Assembly (NCBI RefSeq): GCF_022376445.1
Contig: NW_025955136.1
Span: forward strand, 1 to 64,000
Direction of reading: 5' to 3'
DNA: 64,000 nucleotides
Source of the DNA: Fomitopsis serialis
Lineage: Eukaryota > Basidiomycota > Agaricomycetes > Polyporales > Fomitopsidaceae
Of the stretch, positions 33,301 through 45,271 are shown one piece after another. The notes under the pieces are model-generated. The model worked only from the letters and a program-made list of their open reading frames with translations, did not search any database and had not been told where the DNA came from. The stretch's first letter is position 1, and the number at the start of each line of letters is the position of its first letter. The position numbers and the translations under genes are program-made.

Positions 33301-34171
33301 TCATGGAGAGCAAGCTAGTCTCGTCTCCTTTACACAAGGATCCGCGTCTCCCTGAGCTGTACACCGCGTACAAGCGCAAGCAGGAGTGTCAAACGAAGAT
33401 TCGCGAGCTGAAGAAGCGGATACAGGCGACGAATGACGTGCTTCAGATGGAGGAGCTCAAGTGCAGAAAACGCGTGCTCAGGCGGTTAGGCTTCACGACG
33501 AGCGCCGACATCGTGGACATGAAGGGACGAGTTGCGTGCGAGATCAGCACAGGCGATGAGCTCCTATTGACAGAGCTGATCTTCAACGGCGTCTTCAACC
33601 CGCTGAGTCCGGAACAATGCGCAGGGCTCCTGAGTTGCTTCGTATTCACGGAGAAGGTGTGTCCACCTCACCGTTCAGGCACTTCTTTGCGGAAGTAATG
33701 TGAACAACGACGAGCAGAGCGAACAAGTCACCAAGCTGAAAGAGGAACTTGCTGCCCCTCTGCGCGTCATGCAAGAGATTGCACGGCGGATCGCCAAGGT
33801 GTCAAAAGAGTCCAAATTGCCGATCAACGAAGACGACTACGTGAAGTCGTTCAAAGTCGAACTCATGGACGCAGTTGTGCAATGGTGCCGCGGTGCATCA
33901 TTCGCAGATATCTGCAAGGTCCGTCCTTCCGCTCCTTCCATGCCTCTTGTTGTACCTGTCGGATCTGACGCTCTGCCTTGTGGTGCAGCTCACGGACCAG
34001 TTCGAAGGATCGCTCATCCGTGTATTCCGCCGTCTCCAGGAGCTTATCCGGCAGATGGCCCAGGCGGCGAAGGTCATTGGGAACAGCGAACTGCAAGAAA
34101 AGTTCGAGAAGGCGAGCGAGATGCTCGAAAGGCCGAACTCCGTCATCTTCTGCTCGTCCCTGTATCTCTAG
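30361..34171 (+). CDS. mtr4: ATP-dependent RNA helicase of the nuclear exosome, Mtr4/Dob1
   Basis: Exons: 30361-30690, 30884-31138, 31194-31307, 31357-31800, 31847-32548, 32613-32854, 32919-33656, about 33694-33918 and 33989-34171, giving about 1075 residues, normal for Mtr4. The Ski2-like helicase motifs are AHTSAGKT (I), FDEIHYMRD (II), LSATIPNAM (III), [11 protein letters not shown] and MSGRAGRRG (VI). The arch/KOW region ([20 protein letters not shown]) and the helical C-terminus ending SSLYL follow. Mtr4 unwinds RNA for the exosome, in TRAMP and in rRNA processing. One base is missing in motif II at about 31418 (ATCTTGACGAA for ATCTTTGACGAA), almost certainly a consensus error in an essential gene. 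Intron 2 starts with GC instead of GT (31139). The first intron could instead be two, with a small exon at about 30811-30846. The exon 7/8 acceptor is unclear. Confidence 0.93.
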
Positions 34172-34577
34172 AAGCTCAAGAAGCTTCCGTCATGACTCAT
34201 CGTCGGTCTGCATGTTTTCGTAGAGCTACATTGGATGTGTTTGTCATTTGCAGTATTCTTTACCACAGTACAGCCCGTGTACGCCTGTTCACATGCCCAG
34301 TTGCAGAGTTATATGTAGCGTAACAGGATTGCTTCATGCCGATGTCCTTTAGTCCAATCTGCCGCACGTCTAGCACGCACCCTCATCCACCCAGACACCA
34401 GCTGTATTGATTTCCTGTCAGCTTCGCTGTTTCACTCGACATTTCGAATCAACGCACCTGAGCCGCCCGGGGTATCGCCGTTGGTCCACCACTGTGCTGA
34501 CCAGAGATCGCCGTTGTACGTAACATCGTCTCCTGCGTGTACGTCGCAGACGCCTCCATGCGCTGCCTGCTGCACGC
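34172..34577. other. Convergent 3' flanks of MTR4 and chitinase
   Basis: No gene seen. It holds the terminators of two converging genes; no hairpin terminator is expected in a fungus and none is apparent. Confidence 0.4.
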
Positions 34578-36248
34578 CTACTGTACCAGTGTCGTCGGGC
34601 TGCTCGTGCTCGAGACTGTTGTGCTAGCAGTGGCTGTGCTGGACGCGGTCGCCGTGGACGAGGCCCCACTCATGTTATCCGCGATGTTCGTCCACTCACT
34701 GTCGGAGTAGCTGCACGATACAATGTCAGCGAGGAATTCGCCAGAAAGTACCACAACGAGAAACGCACTCGATGTGGTTCTGCGTCTGGTCGAGGCCTCC
34801 ATACACCTGGCTCGTAGTGTATACGAGCGAGTCCGAGCCGGTCTTGTCCGTGCTGAGGTCCCAGAACATGGAACCCGCGAGGCCATTGCTGATGACGTAT
34901 TGCGCCTTCGCCTTCGCGATATCTGGCGTATCGTAGCTGACAAACTCTCCCTTGGAGGAGTCATACGAGTACGACGCGACCGACGTGTAGTTATTGTACA
35001 CGGATGCACCCGAGAGAGGGAGCGTGTCGTAAGAGTAGATGCCCGCTTGGATCGTACCCGGCCCCACTCCGTTGTAGGGCGCGCCGAGACCGGTCGTGTT
35101 CTCAAACGCACGGCCGTACAGCGGAATGCCTATTCGATGTGAGCTCAGATTGTTAAGACTAGCATGACGCCGCGCACCCATGGTTATCTTGCTCGCGGTC
35201 GCGCCCTGCGAGAGGTACCACTTGATGGCGATGTCCGTACTGACATTTGTGAGCGAGGCATCGTAAATGTTTGCCTGGTTCGCAGTGATATTGAGCCACG
35301 ATCCAGCGTAATCGTACGCCATGATATTCCAATACGTGATTGCTGCGTCCATCGTGGGCACGTCCAAGTACTGGTAGTTGGGCTCCCCCGCGGGTGACGC
35401 GACCTACACCATCTCAGCACTTTCAGAGTGAGCGAACGAGCAATAGACGCACAGTGATCTGATAGGGCGTGCTATCGCCCTTCCTCTGAGCGAGCGCATC
35501 GAACGCCGTGCGGAGCCCGTGAGCAAGCTGGCGAAGCCTGAGGCAAGCTCAGGCGTATTCGGATACTCAAAGTCGATATCGAGCCCATCGAGCCCGAAGT
35601 TCTCGATGTACGACGTCGCGGAAGAGACGAAGGCCGAGCGGAGCGAAGAGTTCGTGACGAAGCTGAAGTGGCCGTCCTGCGAATATGTCCAGCCGCCGAC
35701 GGAGAGGAGCACCTTGAGGTTCCGGTTCGCGAGCTTTAGCAGATACATCTGCGGATGCACAAGTGTAAGTTGACGTGGATTTCGCACAGACCGGGACACA
35801 CCTGCTTCAAGCACCCATACAGGTTGTTCCCAGACTCATCCCACGAGTCACCGGGGTAGTGCTTCTGCTCGTCCGCGTACGAGTCCGTGAGCGCGATCTC
35901 GCCCGTGGTGGGAGACACGTCCGCGAACGCGTACATGATGTGCGTCAGGTCGCTCGGCGTGATGTTCGTTGGCTGGAAGTTCGCGCCGTAGATGCCCCTA
36001 CGCCCACCGCAACCGCGTCAGTCACACGATCGACGGGGTGTGCATGGGCACGCACCAGTTGGTGAAGTACGCGGCTTGCACGTATCCGCCGTCCGCGCGC
36101 TTGCTGATCGTCTGTGGCTCCGGGTCGCCCATCGCGTACTCCCGCGGCGGGGACATGTAGTCCCCGGGCGCTGCATCACCTGCGTCGCCCCTGCACACCA
36201 GAGGGCGCCGAGTGCGAACAGCGTGGACAAGAGTGTAGAGCGTGCCAT
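34578..36248 (-). CDS. Secreted glycoside hydrolase family 18 chitinase
   Basis: Six exons: 36248-36056, 35997-35802, 35748-35453, 35403-35178, 35129-34769 and 34710-34578, with introns of 48-58 nt. The N-terminus MARSTLLSTLFALGALWCAG is a signal peptide. The GH18 barrel starts at GYVQAAYFTNWGIYG. Strand 3 has VLLSVGGWTYS, and strand 4 carries the catalytic motif DGLDIDFEYP (DxxDxDxE with acid Glu). MAYDYAGSW and GSMFWDLSTDK mark later strands. The C-terminal 40 residues are Ser/Thr-rich and probably O-glycosylated; no chitin-binding domain is seen. The exons sum to 1405 nt. Two missing bases (one between the signal peptide and GDAAPGD, about 36190; one in GGCTC at about 35513 where GGCCTC is needed) restore 468 residues. 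It hydrolyses chitin, probably in wall remodelling or nutrition. Confidence 0.9.
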
Positions 36249-36361
36249 GGCAAGCGAGAACCGAGGGGTCGGAGGCGGGATGGCAGCGTCCGGGCCTGGT
36301 GAAGTCCCCCGATGTCGAGCGCGAGCACGGGCGTCCAGGCGGGGCGAGCGGGTTCCCCGGG

Positions 36362-36369
36362 CTTATAAG
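36362..36369 (-). promoter_or_regulatory. TATA-like box of the chitinase gene
   Basis: CTTATAAG lies about 115 bases upstream of the chitinase ATG in GC-rich sequence. Confidence 0.45.
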
Positions 36370-38231
36370 CTCGCCCGGGGCGTGCTTGTAGAATCCATGC
36401 GCGGACGTGTGCCGCAAGCTTCGTGTGCTTCGCCGTGTGCTTCTCGAGCGGACGTGCACCCGACCACCCGGTCGCTACCCGTACCGGGTGGTGAGCTAGG
36501 CATGCCACCAGAGATTGCCCGACTAGTCCAGGGCAGCAATACTGAACGGTACGGACGAATATAGGTCCATGCGATCCCCGAGCGTCTTGGCAGTCACAAT
36601 AGGATATAGCATGCGAGCGCAGTCACGGCAGGGCGACGGATGGGAATAGGTGGACGAGGGATCCGGAGACCTCGCGGAGCGATGATTGTCGCGCAGTCTC
36701 TGCGTGGTACTGCTGCCTGGACGCTATCTAACGTGGCTGAACGAGTAGTACGGCCTGCGTTGGTGTCTATCAGATGGTCAACAGCAAGATAAGCTAGCTG
36801 CAAGACTGCATACTTACGTGCCGAGCAGTCAGAAGCACCGAGGGAGAACACGCCCGGGACACTGATAAGCACGGAAGGTGCCCGCGAGGGTGATGGGCAG
36901 TATAAAACTGGCATGCGTGGGGGTAGTAACCAGCGGGCGGACCGCATACCTGGGAAGATAGCACGGTTGTGATCAGTATATCGAGCTTCCTCGTTCAGTC
37001 TACTGACACGGCAATGCACTTAAGCTCGCCTACGCCAGTTTAGCACGGCGTCCACATATCTATCAGTAGTCTCACCGACAGTGATCCACCAACCAGTCGC
37101 CCTTGTTCTTGTAGGCGGGGCGTACGCGAGCAATGAATTGACCACAGGCGAGCCTATGGCCACTTTCAGACAACTGCATGGTCTTCTAGGGCTGCATGCG
37201 GGCTTTGTGACACCAGCATGCTACTGGCATTTGATTAATTACTCACCTGGCGTGCTCAAGTGGTCTTCGTTCTCCTGGGCCGCGAGACCAATCAACAACC
37301 CGCCTGTCTGAGCAGCATGGATCGTGAGCGTACGACATCGAATGCATAGAACAAAGGCAGTTCACACCATAAAAGGGCACCTCTTCTCGCCGCGCAACGA
37401 CCGTGTGGTCGCTGCGATAAGTTGAGCTCGTGTGATCAACGTGATAGATTCTTGACTCGGAGTCGCCGCAAGGCACTACGTTGTTGGCGATCCGAATGGA
37501 GTCCTCGAACATCCACACTCTGCAACGGCAGGACCACGAAGATTATCAAAGAGAACGAGTGCATATCGTAGGACAAGAGACTGGACGCTATGAAGCCAGA
37601 TGCCAGCTGTGGCAAAGACGCGTGAGGTAGCTTTGGGCGCTCGTCAAGGTTGTCGCCTCCAAGAAGCGCCGTGCCGCACATGTATCGTTCGAACTGAACG
37701 TGAACACTCTGAATGCACTGATATTCTTGAAGAATGTACATACGTTACGAAACAAGAGACTCATCTGGATCTCTCGTTGTCGGGGAAGGCGTATCGGAGA
37801 GCAGACCGTACACAAAGGTGTTACGCGTAGCGACCCGGAGGTGGTCGACAGAGTCGTTTTCATATCGCCAAATCCCCCGCATAGAGAGCACATCAACCTT
37901 CAAGCTCCAATGGAGGGAACAGTAGCTGTACGTCATTGGTCGGACATAAGTGCTTGCGTGTAGGACGTCGATTTGGGCACTGTAGCAGAGTCATTAGGCG
38001 CACTCAAATATCGCAACACTTACCGCAATACGTGACAAAAAGACTGGAGCAAAAACTCACCATAATGTTGTTAAGTTCGTCTGGCAGTACCTGGCAGTGG
38101 ATTGTAATCGAACAATGAGGGCGATGGATCGTATTCGGACATGGAATAGACCATGAGGAAGCGTAGCATGCGATTGCGGTCATAGTCATAATATGCGATA
38201 CAAGGCGTAAACGGACAGAGACGGAGAGAAA
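36370..38231. other. No gene seen
   Basis: Intergenic sequence between the chitinase promoter and the RPL23 3' end. Short frames such as 37081-37311 and 37588-37896 show no recognisable motifs. Confidence 0.4.
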
Positions 38232-38846
38232 TCATACGACAGTACCCGCGTTCGACGCAATACGCGGCCATAGATCCGCCTGGGCACAACGGTTAGAACT
38301 CATCGCAGCATCAGAGCTGAGCAACGCACGCATTCTTTTGCTACAGGGCCAGTGATGGCCGACCCTTCATCTCACCCTTGGGATTGACAATCACACCAGC
38401 GTTGTCCTACGAGCGAAGTTAGCATACGAATGGGGGACGACCCGCCAGCGTACCTCGAAGTAGAGACGAGACCCTCTCGCCGCGCCACGACTTGCGCTGC
38501 CGGATAACACAATGGGCATCGCTAAGGACAAGAACCCATTATCCCAGTTCAGCGTTCCAGAAGTAAGACGTACTCTTCTTCCTGAGTCGGGCTTTCCCTT
38601 CTTCACCGACGCAACAACCATGTCGCCCACACCTGCATCCGGGAGACGGTTAAGGTGCGAGCCCGTCCCGTACGCCTCAATCAAGAAGAGCGACTTCGCG
38701 CCGCTATTGTCGGCGCAGTTGAGGACCGCGCCCGTCGGGAGACCGAGGGTCAGACGGAACTTGTTGCCAGATGCACCCGCACCTGTACGCGATGAGTACG
38801 CCAATATACGAGCAATTGTGCTAGCGAACATACCACGCTTGGACAT
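38232..38846 (-). CDS. rpl23: Cytosolic 60S ribosomal protein uL14 (L23)
   Basis: Five exons: 38846-38834, 38782-38574, 38521-38454, 38406-38330 and 38279-38232, with introns of 47-52 nt. The protein begins [14 protein letters not shown], then [38 protein letters not shown] and ends [15 protein letters not shown], a full eukaryotic uL14. The exons sum to 415 nt; five missing bases give 420 nt, or 139 residues, the family length. All five fall where a run is one base short: GACTC for GACCTC, GTGTT for GTGGTT, CGCGG for CGCCGG, GAGGGTC for GAGGGGTC, GGTCGG for GGTTCGG. uL14 sits at the 40S/60S interface. The first coding exon holds only 13 bases, as is common for ribosomal genes. Confidence 0.92.
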
Positions 38847-39884
38847 TTTGCTGGATGATTTGAGGACGGAGGCGGACTGCTGGCGGACTGGCTCGGTTGT
38901 GAGTATCTGCAACGGTTGTGGCAAGGTTTCGTGCCGACACGTGCCGAAGGCTCCTGTATAGTTGTTCGGTACTTGCCGGTGGCAGCATCGCCCGCAGTGG
39001 CACCCTACCCTAGGGTTTATCACTTCCTTCTGAAACTACAGTTCTCAAATGCGCTGGCTGTTTTCGTGGTCAAATTGCCGTACGGTTCCTGAGCGTCCTA
39101 CGAATATTCGCCCCGACAAGCTTGCGTTGTGCGTGCGCAGTCCGCGATCTGCACCTTTACGCTGGATGCGACGAGGGACAAATGTGAACATGGAAATAAT
39201 ATCCGTCACCACGCATTCACGGCACAGTCTGGCAACAAACAACATTGACAGGATCAACAAGCCTACGCAACGATATGCATAGGTTGCGCTTCTGCAGTGT
39301 GCGACATTGAAGAAACATGATCAACTAATTCACGATGCAATAATACGTCGGACCCCACAATCGTACCGGGCACTGACGCGAATGCTTTCTCTTTCTCTTT
39401 TGGAAGAGCTCCTGCTTGCGTTTCGGAGCCTTCACGACCCTATTGGCGATTAGTTGAGATGGTCGCCCTGAATACAACTGCACAACGCTGTAGGTTCATC
39501 GTTCGCTGTCCGCACGCCCCTCGGTGTGTTACTATAAGTAATTTGACGTTGTCCCTCAGGCCTCAACGTTCAACGGTTCATTTCATGGTGCGTTCCTCGA
39601 TGTATTCACTGCTACATTTTACCGAATGATCAGTTAAACTCCAGTCATCGGTCAACATCCGACCAAGGGTACGCGATGTATTGTTGGTGTGCTGACATGC
39701 CTTCGCGCGCGTAGCGGCGAGGACCATTCGTTCTCCTGACAACAGGCGCTCCTACGGCAAATACACCTCTACATAGTACCAATGATTGGACATACGTGCT
39801 CTCGCGGTTTACGAGCACCGATGCAAGGACGTGTCTTGCTCGAGATCCGGCGACATGCACGCATCTGCATCCATGTTAATTTCT
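38847..39884. other. RPL23 upstream region
   Basis: Probable RPL23 promoter and leader, then unassigned sequence up to arm B of the inverted duplication. The pyrimidine run CTTTCTCTTTCTCTTTT at 39385-39401 is notable. No gene is seen. Confidence 0.4.
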
Positions 39885-41619
39885 TTAGCTGTCATAAGCA
39901 TCTCGTGGGTCGTGGCATTCACAGATCAGCTAAGAAGTCGCTCAAGTGTGCGGCTGGTGCCGCATGTTAGGACACCACCGAAACCAAGCTCGTGAGTTTT
40001 GGCTTCCGCCGCTTGCGGTTCACAGCAATTCATTTCTCTCCTCTCAGACAACGGATGACACGCGGATGATGCTCCGATCCTCGATGTGCGATACCTACAG
40101 AAACCTGGCAGTTCTTTTAGAACGCTGCCTGATGTTGCAGGCGCTGACGTGTGTACTCACTCGTCTTGGGACGGTATGGAACCTACTGATTTCAAATCAC
40201 ATACTGTTCGCAGATATCGCGTTCCCTGTCGAAGTCGCCTTCTACCGCTCGGACCTTGGCCCTGCTCGTCCACCCCGACAGCTTTCGTGGAGTCGGTTTG
40301 GCATGTCGAAGCCATGCCAGCCAGCCAAGCACGGATTCATACAGTATGCTCCTCATGTGTCGATGAGTGAGCGCCCGAGGGCTTGAACTATAGACTCAAT
40401 GATTCTCATACATAGAACATGTGGACGTGTGTCCAACGCCACGTTTGTGCGGGTCGTGCAAGTTGCGAACGTACGAGATACCACGTAACCGTTTGATAGG
40501 TCCCAATCATGATGAACGTGAGCACCCTGTCGTACGTTAATACAGCGGAGTCTGCTGAGTTCGAGTTTGTCCGTATCTATATGTTGTCGAGCAGTGTCGT
40601 TGACGCATAGCCTGGTCATAATCGCCGGTTCTAGGGCTGACCTGAACATTTCAGACTGTGAACTTGGTTTCCTCGGCAAACGCAGAGCACATGAATTGGC
40701 GCTTGTGCACCCACTGCCTTCTAGCTCTATGTAAAGGAAACCCATCGCATCCCTGACTCTTTTGATACTGAAGATTCCCAGGGGGTTCGCACCGACGGTA
40801 TCGGAAGTGAAACTTTATTGATGACCGTTTTGATAGACTTGGAATGATACCAGGCAAGCAAGCCTTCGTCGAACACGAAGCTTCTTTGTTCATATACCGC
40901 ATGAAACCCATATCTGTGCGTCCACTTACGTTGAAGACAGTTGTATTTCAACCCTCTTACTAATGCACCCTTGTTCGGCAGGCTCGGACTCAGTATGTAC
41001 TGACTCCTTGTGCGCATACTGTGTCTCTGCGTCTATCTGCATGCGTTCTTCACCGCAGGAGCCTCGAGAAGACACAGGCCTGCGGTTTGTGGTTCTGATC
41101 CAGGTGTGAGGGTTGAAACTCTGTTTCCCATGTACGCAACGAATGCTCAAGACCCTGGCATGGTTATATGTCGCCTCTCGCTGCCATACATCCTCACACT
41201 CACAGACACATCCTTTTTCATACGACTTTACGGGAGACAGGCACTACAACATCGTACCAATGGTGATGCACATCCAAGTCGACAAGCTCGTGTCCTCTTT
41301 TGAACATTCTATGTGAGAATGCGCCTAGGTCTGTACAGCCGAAGCATTATTGACATCTGCATGTCAGTTTTGCCTCTCTAGAATCACACCTCTCCCTGCC
41401 TCACTCACATATCGCTGGCGATAGAGAATGGTACGCAATTATTCGTGGCAGGTATACGCTGAAGCTGATGCACTCACGAAGTAGCCGCGACATCGATCCC
41501 ATACCCAGGACAACTACACCCGACAGCGGCTACAGCTCAGAGCTTGAGTACGGCGGATTTGATTAGGTTGGAGTCACGCGCTGACCTTACCAAGTGGGGA
41601 ACTTGCAGAGCCGCTGCTC

Positions 41620-43984
41620 GTGGATGTCGATCGTGCTTCTGGCAGTCCCGAGCCCAGAAATGGTCCACGTATATTCGCATTCGTGGTGGCCGTCAACGAA
41701 TACCACTCTCCGAGTGTCCCCAACTTGTCGGGATGCGTCAACGATGCTCAGGATTTCATGGACTACTTGGAACAGGTCCTCGGCGTACCGAAATCGAGGA
41801 TTTCGAAGCTGATCAGCGGAGAGGCCACCCGTTCCGCTATCATCAACAAGTTCAAGTCCCATTTCTGGGACAATCCAGACATCCACCACGGCGATGCTCT
41901 CGTTTTCTTCTTCTCCGGGCATGGCAGTTATGCTCCTGCACCGAAGGACTGGCCTGCCCAGAATGATCTAATAGAGCTGATTTGTCCGTACGACTACATG
42001 CACGCGGACAATAACGACAAGTACGGGATATCTGACCGAACGCTTGACGGGCTTATGCGGACGCTGGCGGCCCGCAAGGGTGACAACATCGTACGTTCGC
42101 GCCTTCTCGTTCATGTTCGTCGAGAGTGACTCATCGTTTCTGACCGCGACTAGACGGCTATCCTCGACTGTTGCCACTCTGGAGGGATGGCAAGGGAGCT
42201 AGATCCCCGGGCCGCGAGGACAGACCTCTCCCACCCCGAGTCGGTGAGGTCTGCGCCAAGTTGTTCTACGCCTATCCCTCCGACCCTAGACCAGGACCAT
42301 CCCGCAGACCGAACTGTATCCTGGGAAGTCCCGTCAGCATACAAGGCGACGCCAACATACGTCCTGTTGGCTGCGTGTCGCGCCAGTGAGAAAGCCAAGG
42401 AAATGCGTTGCTCATACAACCCACCTGGAGGCGGGTCGCTAGAGAACGTCCGCGGCGCGTTTTCCGCTAATCTGATCCGGACACTACGCATCACTGGGAA
42501 GGAGAGGTTGGGAGCGCTCACGTATGCGCATTTGATGGACGATCTGCCGCGTCGTGCGATTCACCCATTCCCCTCGCTCCTTGAGCAACACCCGCAGTGC
42601 GACGGCATCCACAGTGATAGGGTGCTCTTCAGCACGCGTCGAATTCCGGATGCCCCCGACTCATTCATCCTGATCAGACAAGGGCACACTTGGCGCGTGC
42701 AAGCCGGGACAATCCATGGAATTACCGAGGGGACACAATTCGCTTTATCTTCAACGCTTTCGGGGATACAAGCAAAAGGTGAAGTGAAACTCGAGGCGGA
42801 GAATGTGTGGCCAACGACATGCGAGGCGGAGAATGTGTGGCCAACGACATGCGAGGCGCCGTGCAGCTCGGCCGGTGTAGAGCTCGATTCCTCGATCCCT
42901 CAGCGAGTGGTCGTCACACATTGGAACCAGCCGATTTCGCTCGCCACGCGCGTGTATGTCCGTCGCACCCCCGGGGACGATGGTCTTGCTATCAATGCCA
43001 GGGCGCTCTATCGAGTGACGCATGACGAGTCGGACGCCCGCGACCTAATCCTAGGTGCCATTCCGGGTGGTTGGCGTCTCGAGAGGTTCGATCCACTCGT
43101 CACACATTTCTACGGCAGCGCTCGTGTTTTGGAGGTTGCTGGCAGCTCGTCGGCGCATGCAACACGCGTTCTGGACGCGGTTTCCCGTTTCAACTTCCAT
43201 CTATACCGGTCTAATGTGGACGTTGCAATCGACAAGGAACTCTGCCTAACCGTCCAAATGCACGCTCTGGAGGAAGTGGTGGAGATGGCCTGCGCACATG
43301 GAAGCAGTCGCACATTCATCTCGGCCGCGGAGAAGAGGTCGCCCTTCGCACTGTGGAAAGCATGACATCGATCTGCTGCCAACACTGTGACGTTGCTTGC
43401 TGCTCTAGGAATGCTGGTGGCCAAAGGAGGGCTGACTGTGGTCACTTCCATATGTCAAAGCCTGTGAAGGAGGCGGTGATAACGGACTGCGATCGCCTCT
43501 ACGGCTTCACGGTGGTCAACGATTCGGCGATTGATCTCTTTCCATATGTGTACTTCTTTGACCCGAGTACCTACGCTGTCAAGGTGCGTGCCCTGAGTTT
43601 TCTCTACTGAGATTGAGCTCTCACATACCGGCACAGTTGCTGTATTCACCCCGATGGAGCACCTGTGAAGCACCTCTACCAGTCAACGGCAGCATTCATA
43701 TTGGCTATGGCGGATTCGGTACCAATCCTCTGCGAGTCACTCGGCCAGAAATCCATTCCGACAACACCGTGGGCTTCCTCAAAATATTCGTCTCCACGTG
43801 CTATGTCGAGCTGAACATCCAGCAGCCTCCCCTATTCGACTCACCGGAAAAGGTGGTACATCTGGACCAAATTCCTACGTGTCAACCACCGGTCAGGGAA
43901 GGACATCCTCACCCCATCGCTATGCAGCACAACTGGAATACGTGGACCTACGTTCTGACGTCGCGGGCGACACAAGACGTATGA
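41620..43984 (+). CDS. Caspase-domain (peptidase C14/metacaspase-like) protein, copy B
   Basis: Exons 41609-42090, 42154-43584 and 43637-43984, with introns of 63 nt (GTACGT...CTAG) and 52 nt (GTGCGT...ACAG) at the same places as copy A. The catalytic His is in FFFSGHGSYA and the catalytic Cys in TAILDCCHSGG, followed by IPPTLDQD and YVLLAACRASEKAKE as in fungal caspase-like proteins. The C-terminal extension ends with WTYVLTSRATQDV. Near 43291 one base is missing relative to copy A (TGCGCACATGG, where TGCGCCACATGG keeps the frame), so copy B is frameshifted in the C-terminal part while its catalytic region is in frame. A 30-bp in-frame tandem duplication is present at 42793-42852. The exon 1 frame has no ATG; a conserved upstream frame (about 41358-41563) may hold the start. 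Confidence 0.8.
42793..42852 (+). repeat. 30-bp tandem duplication inside caspase copy B
   Basis: Two identical 30-bp units (42793-42822, 42823-42852) encode EAENVWPTTC twice. Copy A has one unit, so the change arose after the larger duplication. Confidence 0.85.
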
Positions 43985-43989
43985 CGGCC

Positions 43990-44293
43990 ATGTGTATCTG
44001 AATCGCTTCGATATAAGTCTATGCCATTTGTGATGTACTACAGTACCTGTAACTTTATGGTCCCATCGCTCGTCAATCACAGACATGTCACATACAATGG
44101 AACAGGTGTCGGAAGTTGGCATGGAGCACCACGTCTTCCAAGCGTACGCCGAAGCGGCGTGAATGGTTTTACGCATTCTGCAAGCACGAACGATCCTCTG
44201 CTGCATGACCACACGCCGGACTCGGAACTGGCACCGTTCAAGCTCGACAGTGTTGACTGTTCCCAACGCTGACAAACATGCACTCGAAGAATA
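43990..44293 (-). pseudogene. F-box protein remnant lacking the F-box
   Basis: The frame with LSALGTVNTVELERCQF aligns with residues downstream of the F-box in the protein at 20839, but the F-box exon is absent: similarity stops at 44293 and the sequence beyond is unrelated. It is a 3' fragment carried along with caspase copy B. Confidence 0.7.
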
Positions 44294-45271
44294 ATGTGGC
44301 TCTCGCGCTGTGGTCGTCCAGAGTTACAGGCGGAAAGGTGGGGGCCACAGGATGTTGACGCTTCGGGACAGGAGACCAACACTGGTGCCTGCCATCGAAG
44401 GGTCCGCACTATAAACTGTGTTCCGGCAGCTGCGTATGAGGTCTGCGCGAGGCAGGTTGGGCACCGAGCCCTGCGACTCGCTGCGCGCTCGACCGGCCGC
44501 TCCTGACATGTTGAACGCGCTTCCTGTGGGGCGACGTCCGGTATGGCCACTGAACTGGGATGCTGATATACAGTATGTAGCACATTGCGTATGACCCAAG
44601 GCGGGCATAAGACTCATCGAAGTGTGCAGTCCTACACTCGCATTGGGACCAGGCCGTACTCGTCGAGGCAAGGAAACGGGGGATGCGGACGCACAAGCAG
44701 AATGATGAAAGGGGAGGTACCGGCCCGCCGCGTGCTGCCTGTAGATGCTGCAGGATGGTTTATCCAGCACTTTGTCACGCCGTGAACAAATGGTCCGTGT
44801 CTCCGTCCAGATGACAACCCTGTTTCCTTTGGCATCAGAACCGAGCGGGAGAAGGACGAGTCAATAGCGCGTAGCCTGTGCACAAATCAGACTGCTGAAG
44901 TCCATGACGATAGTGGAACATACCGGGGTCAGACGTGGGCCACCTTGAGGCAGAGATCGCCAGTGAGAACAAAGACACGACTCAGTGGATGGAATAAGAC
45001 ACTCTGGCTAGCGTCACACAGGCCATGGATATGAGATGACAGACACAGACAACGCGATGCCCTCGAGGTATCGCACGCTTGCGCGTGTGGGCGATGATAC
45101 GAGCGCAAAGGATCATATCAATGCGAGTACCTGATGCGGCGACAGGCCGGGAATGTTGATATCGTTCGCGTAAATGATACAATTACAAGACAGACTACCT
45201 GTGCATTAGTCCCATGTCAGACCGTCGCGTAACGAGTCCATAAGAAGGCTACTTACCCCATGAGATGACCT
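44294..45271. other. No gene seen
   Basis: Unique sequence between arm B and the RBM18-like gene, with short frames only. Confidence 0.4.

Larger units (their letters stand above)
39885..44293 (-). repeat. Inverted duplication, arm B (about 4.4 kb)
   Basis: Reverse-complement counterpart of about 21207-25515. It starts where CACGAGCTTGGTTTCGGTGG (minus strand) aligns with arm A and ends at ATTCTTCGA before the F-box remnant, beyond which the two loci differ. The two arms point away from each other and enclose about 14.4 kb with catalase, MTR4, chitinase and RPL23. Confidence 0.85.
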
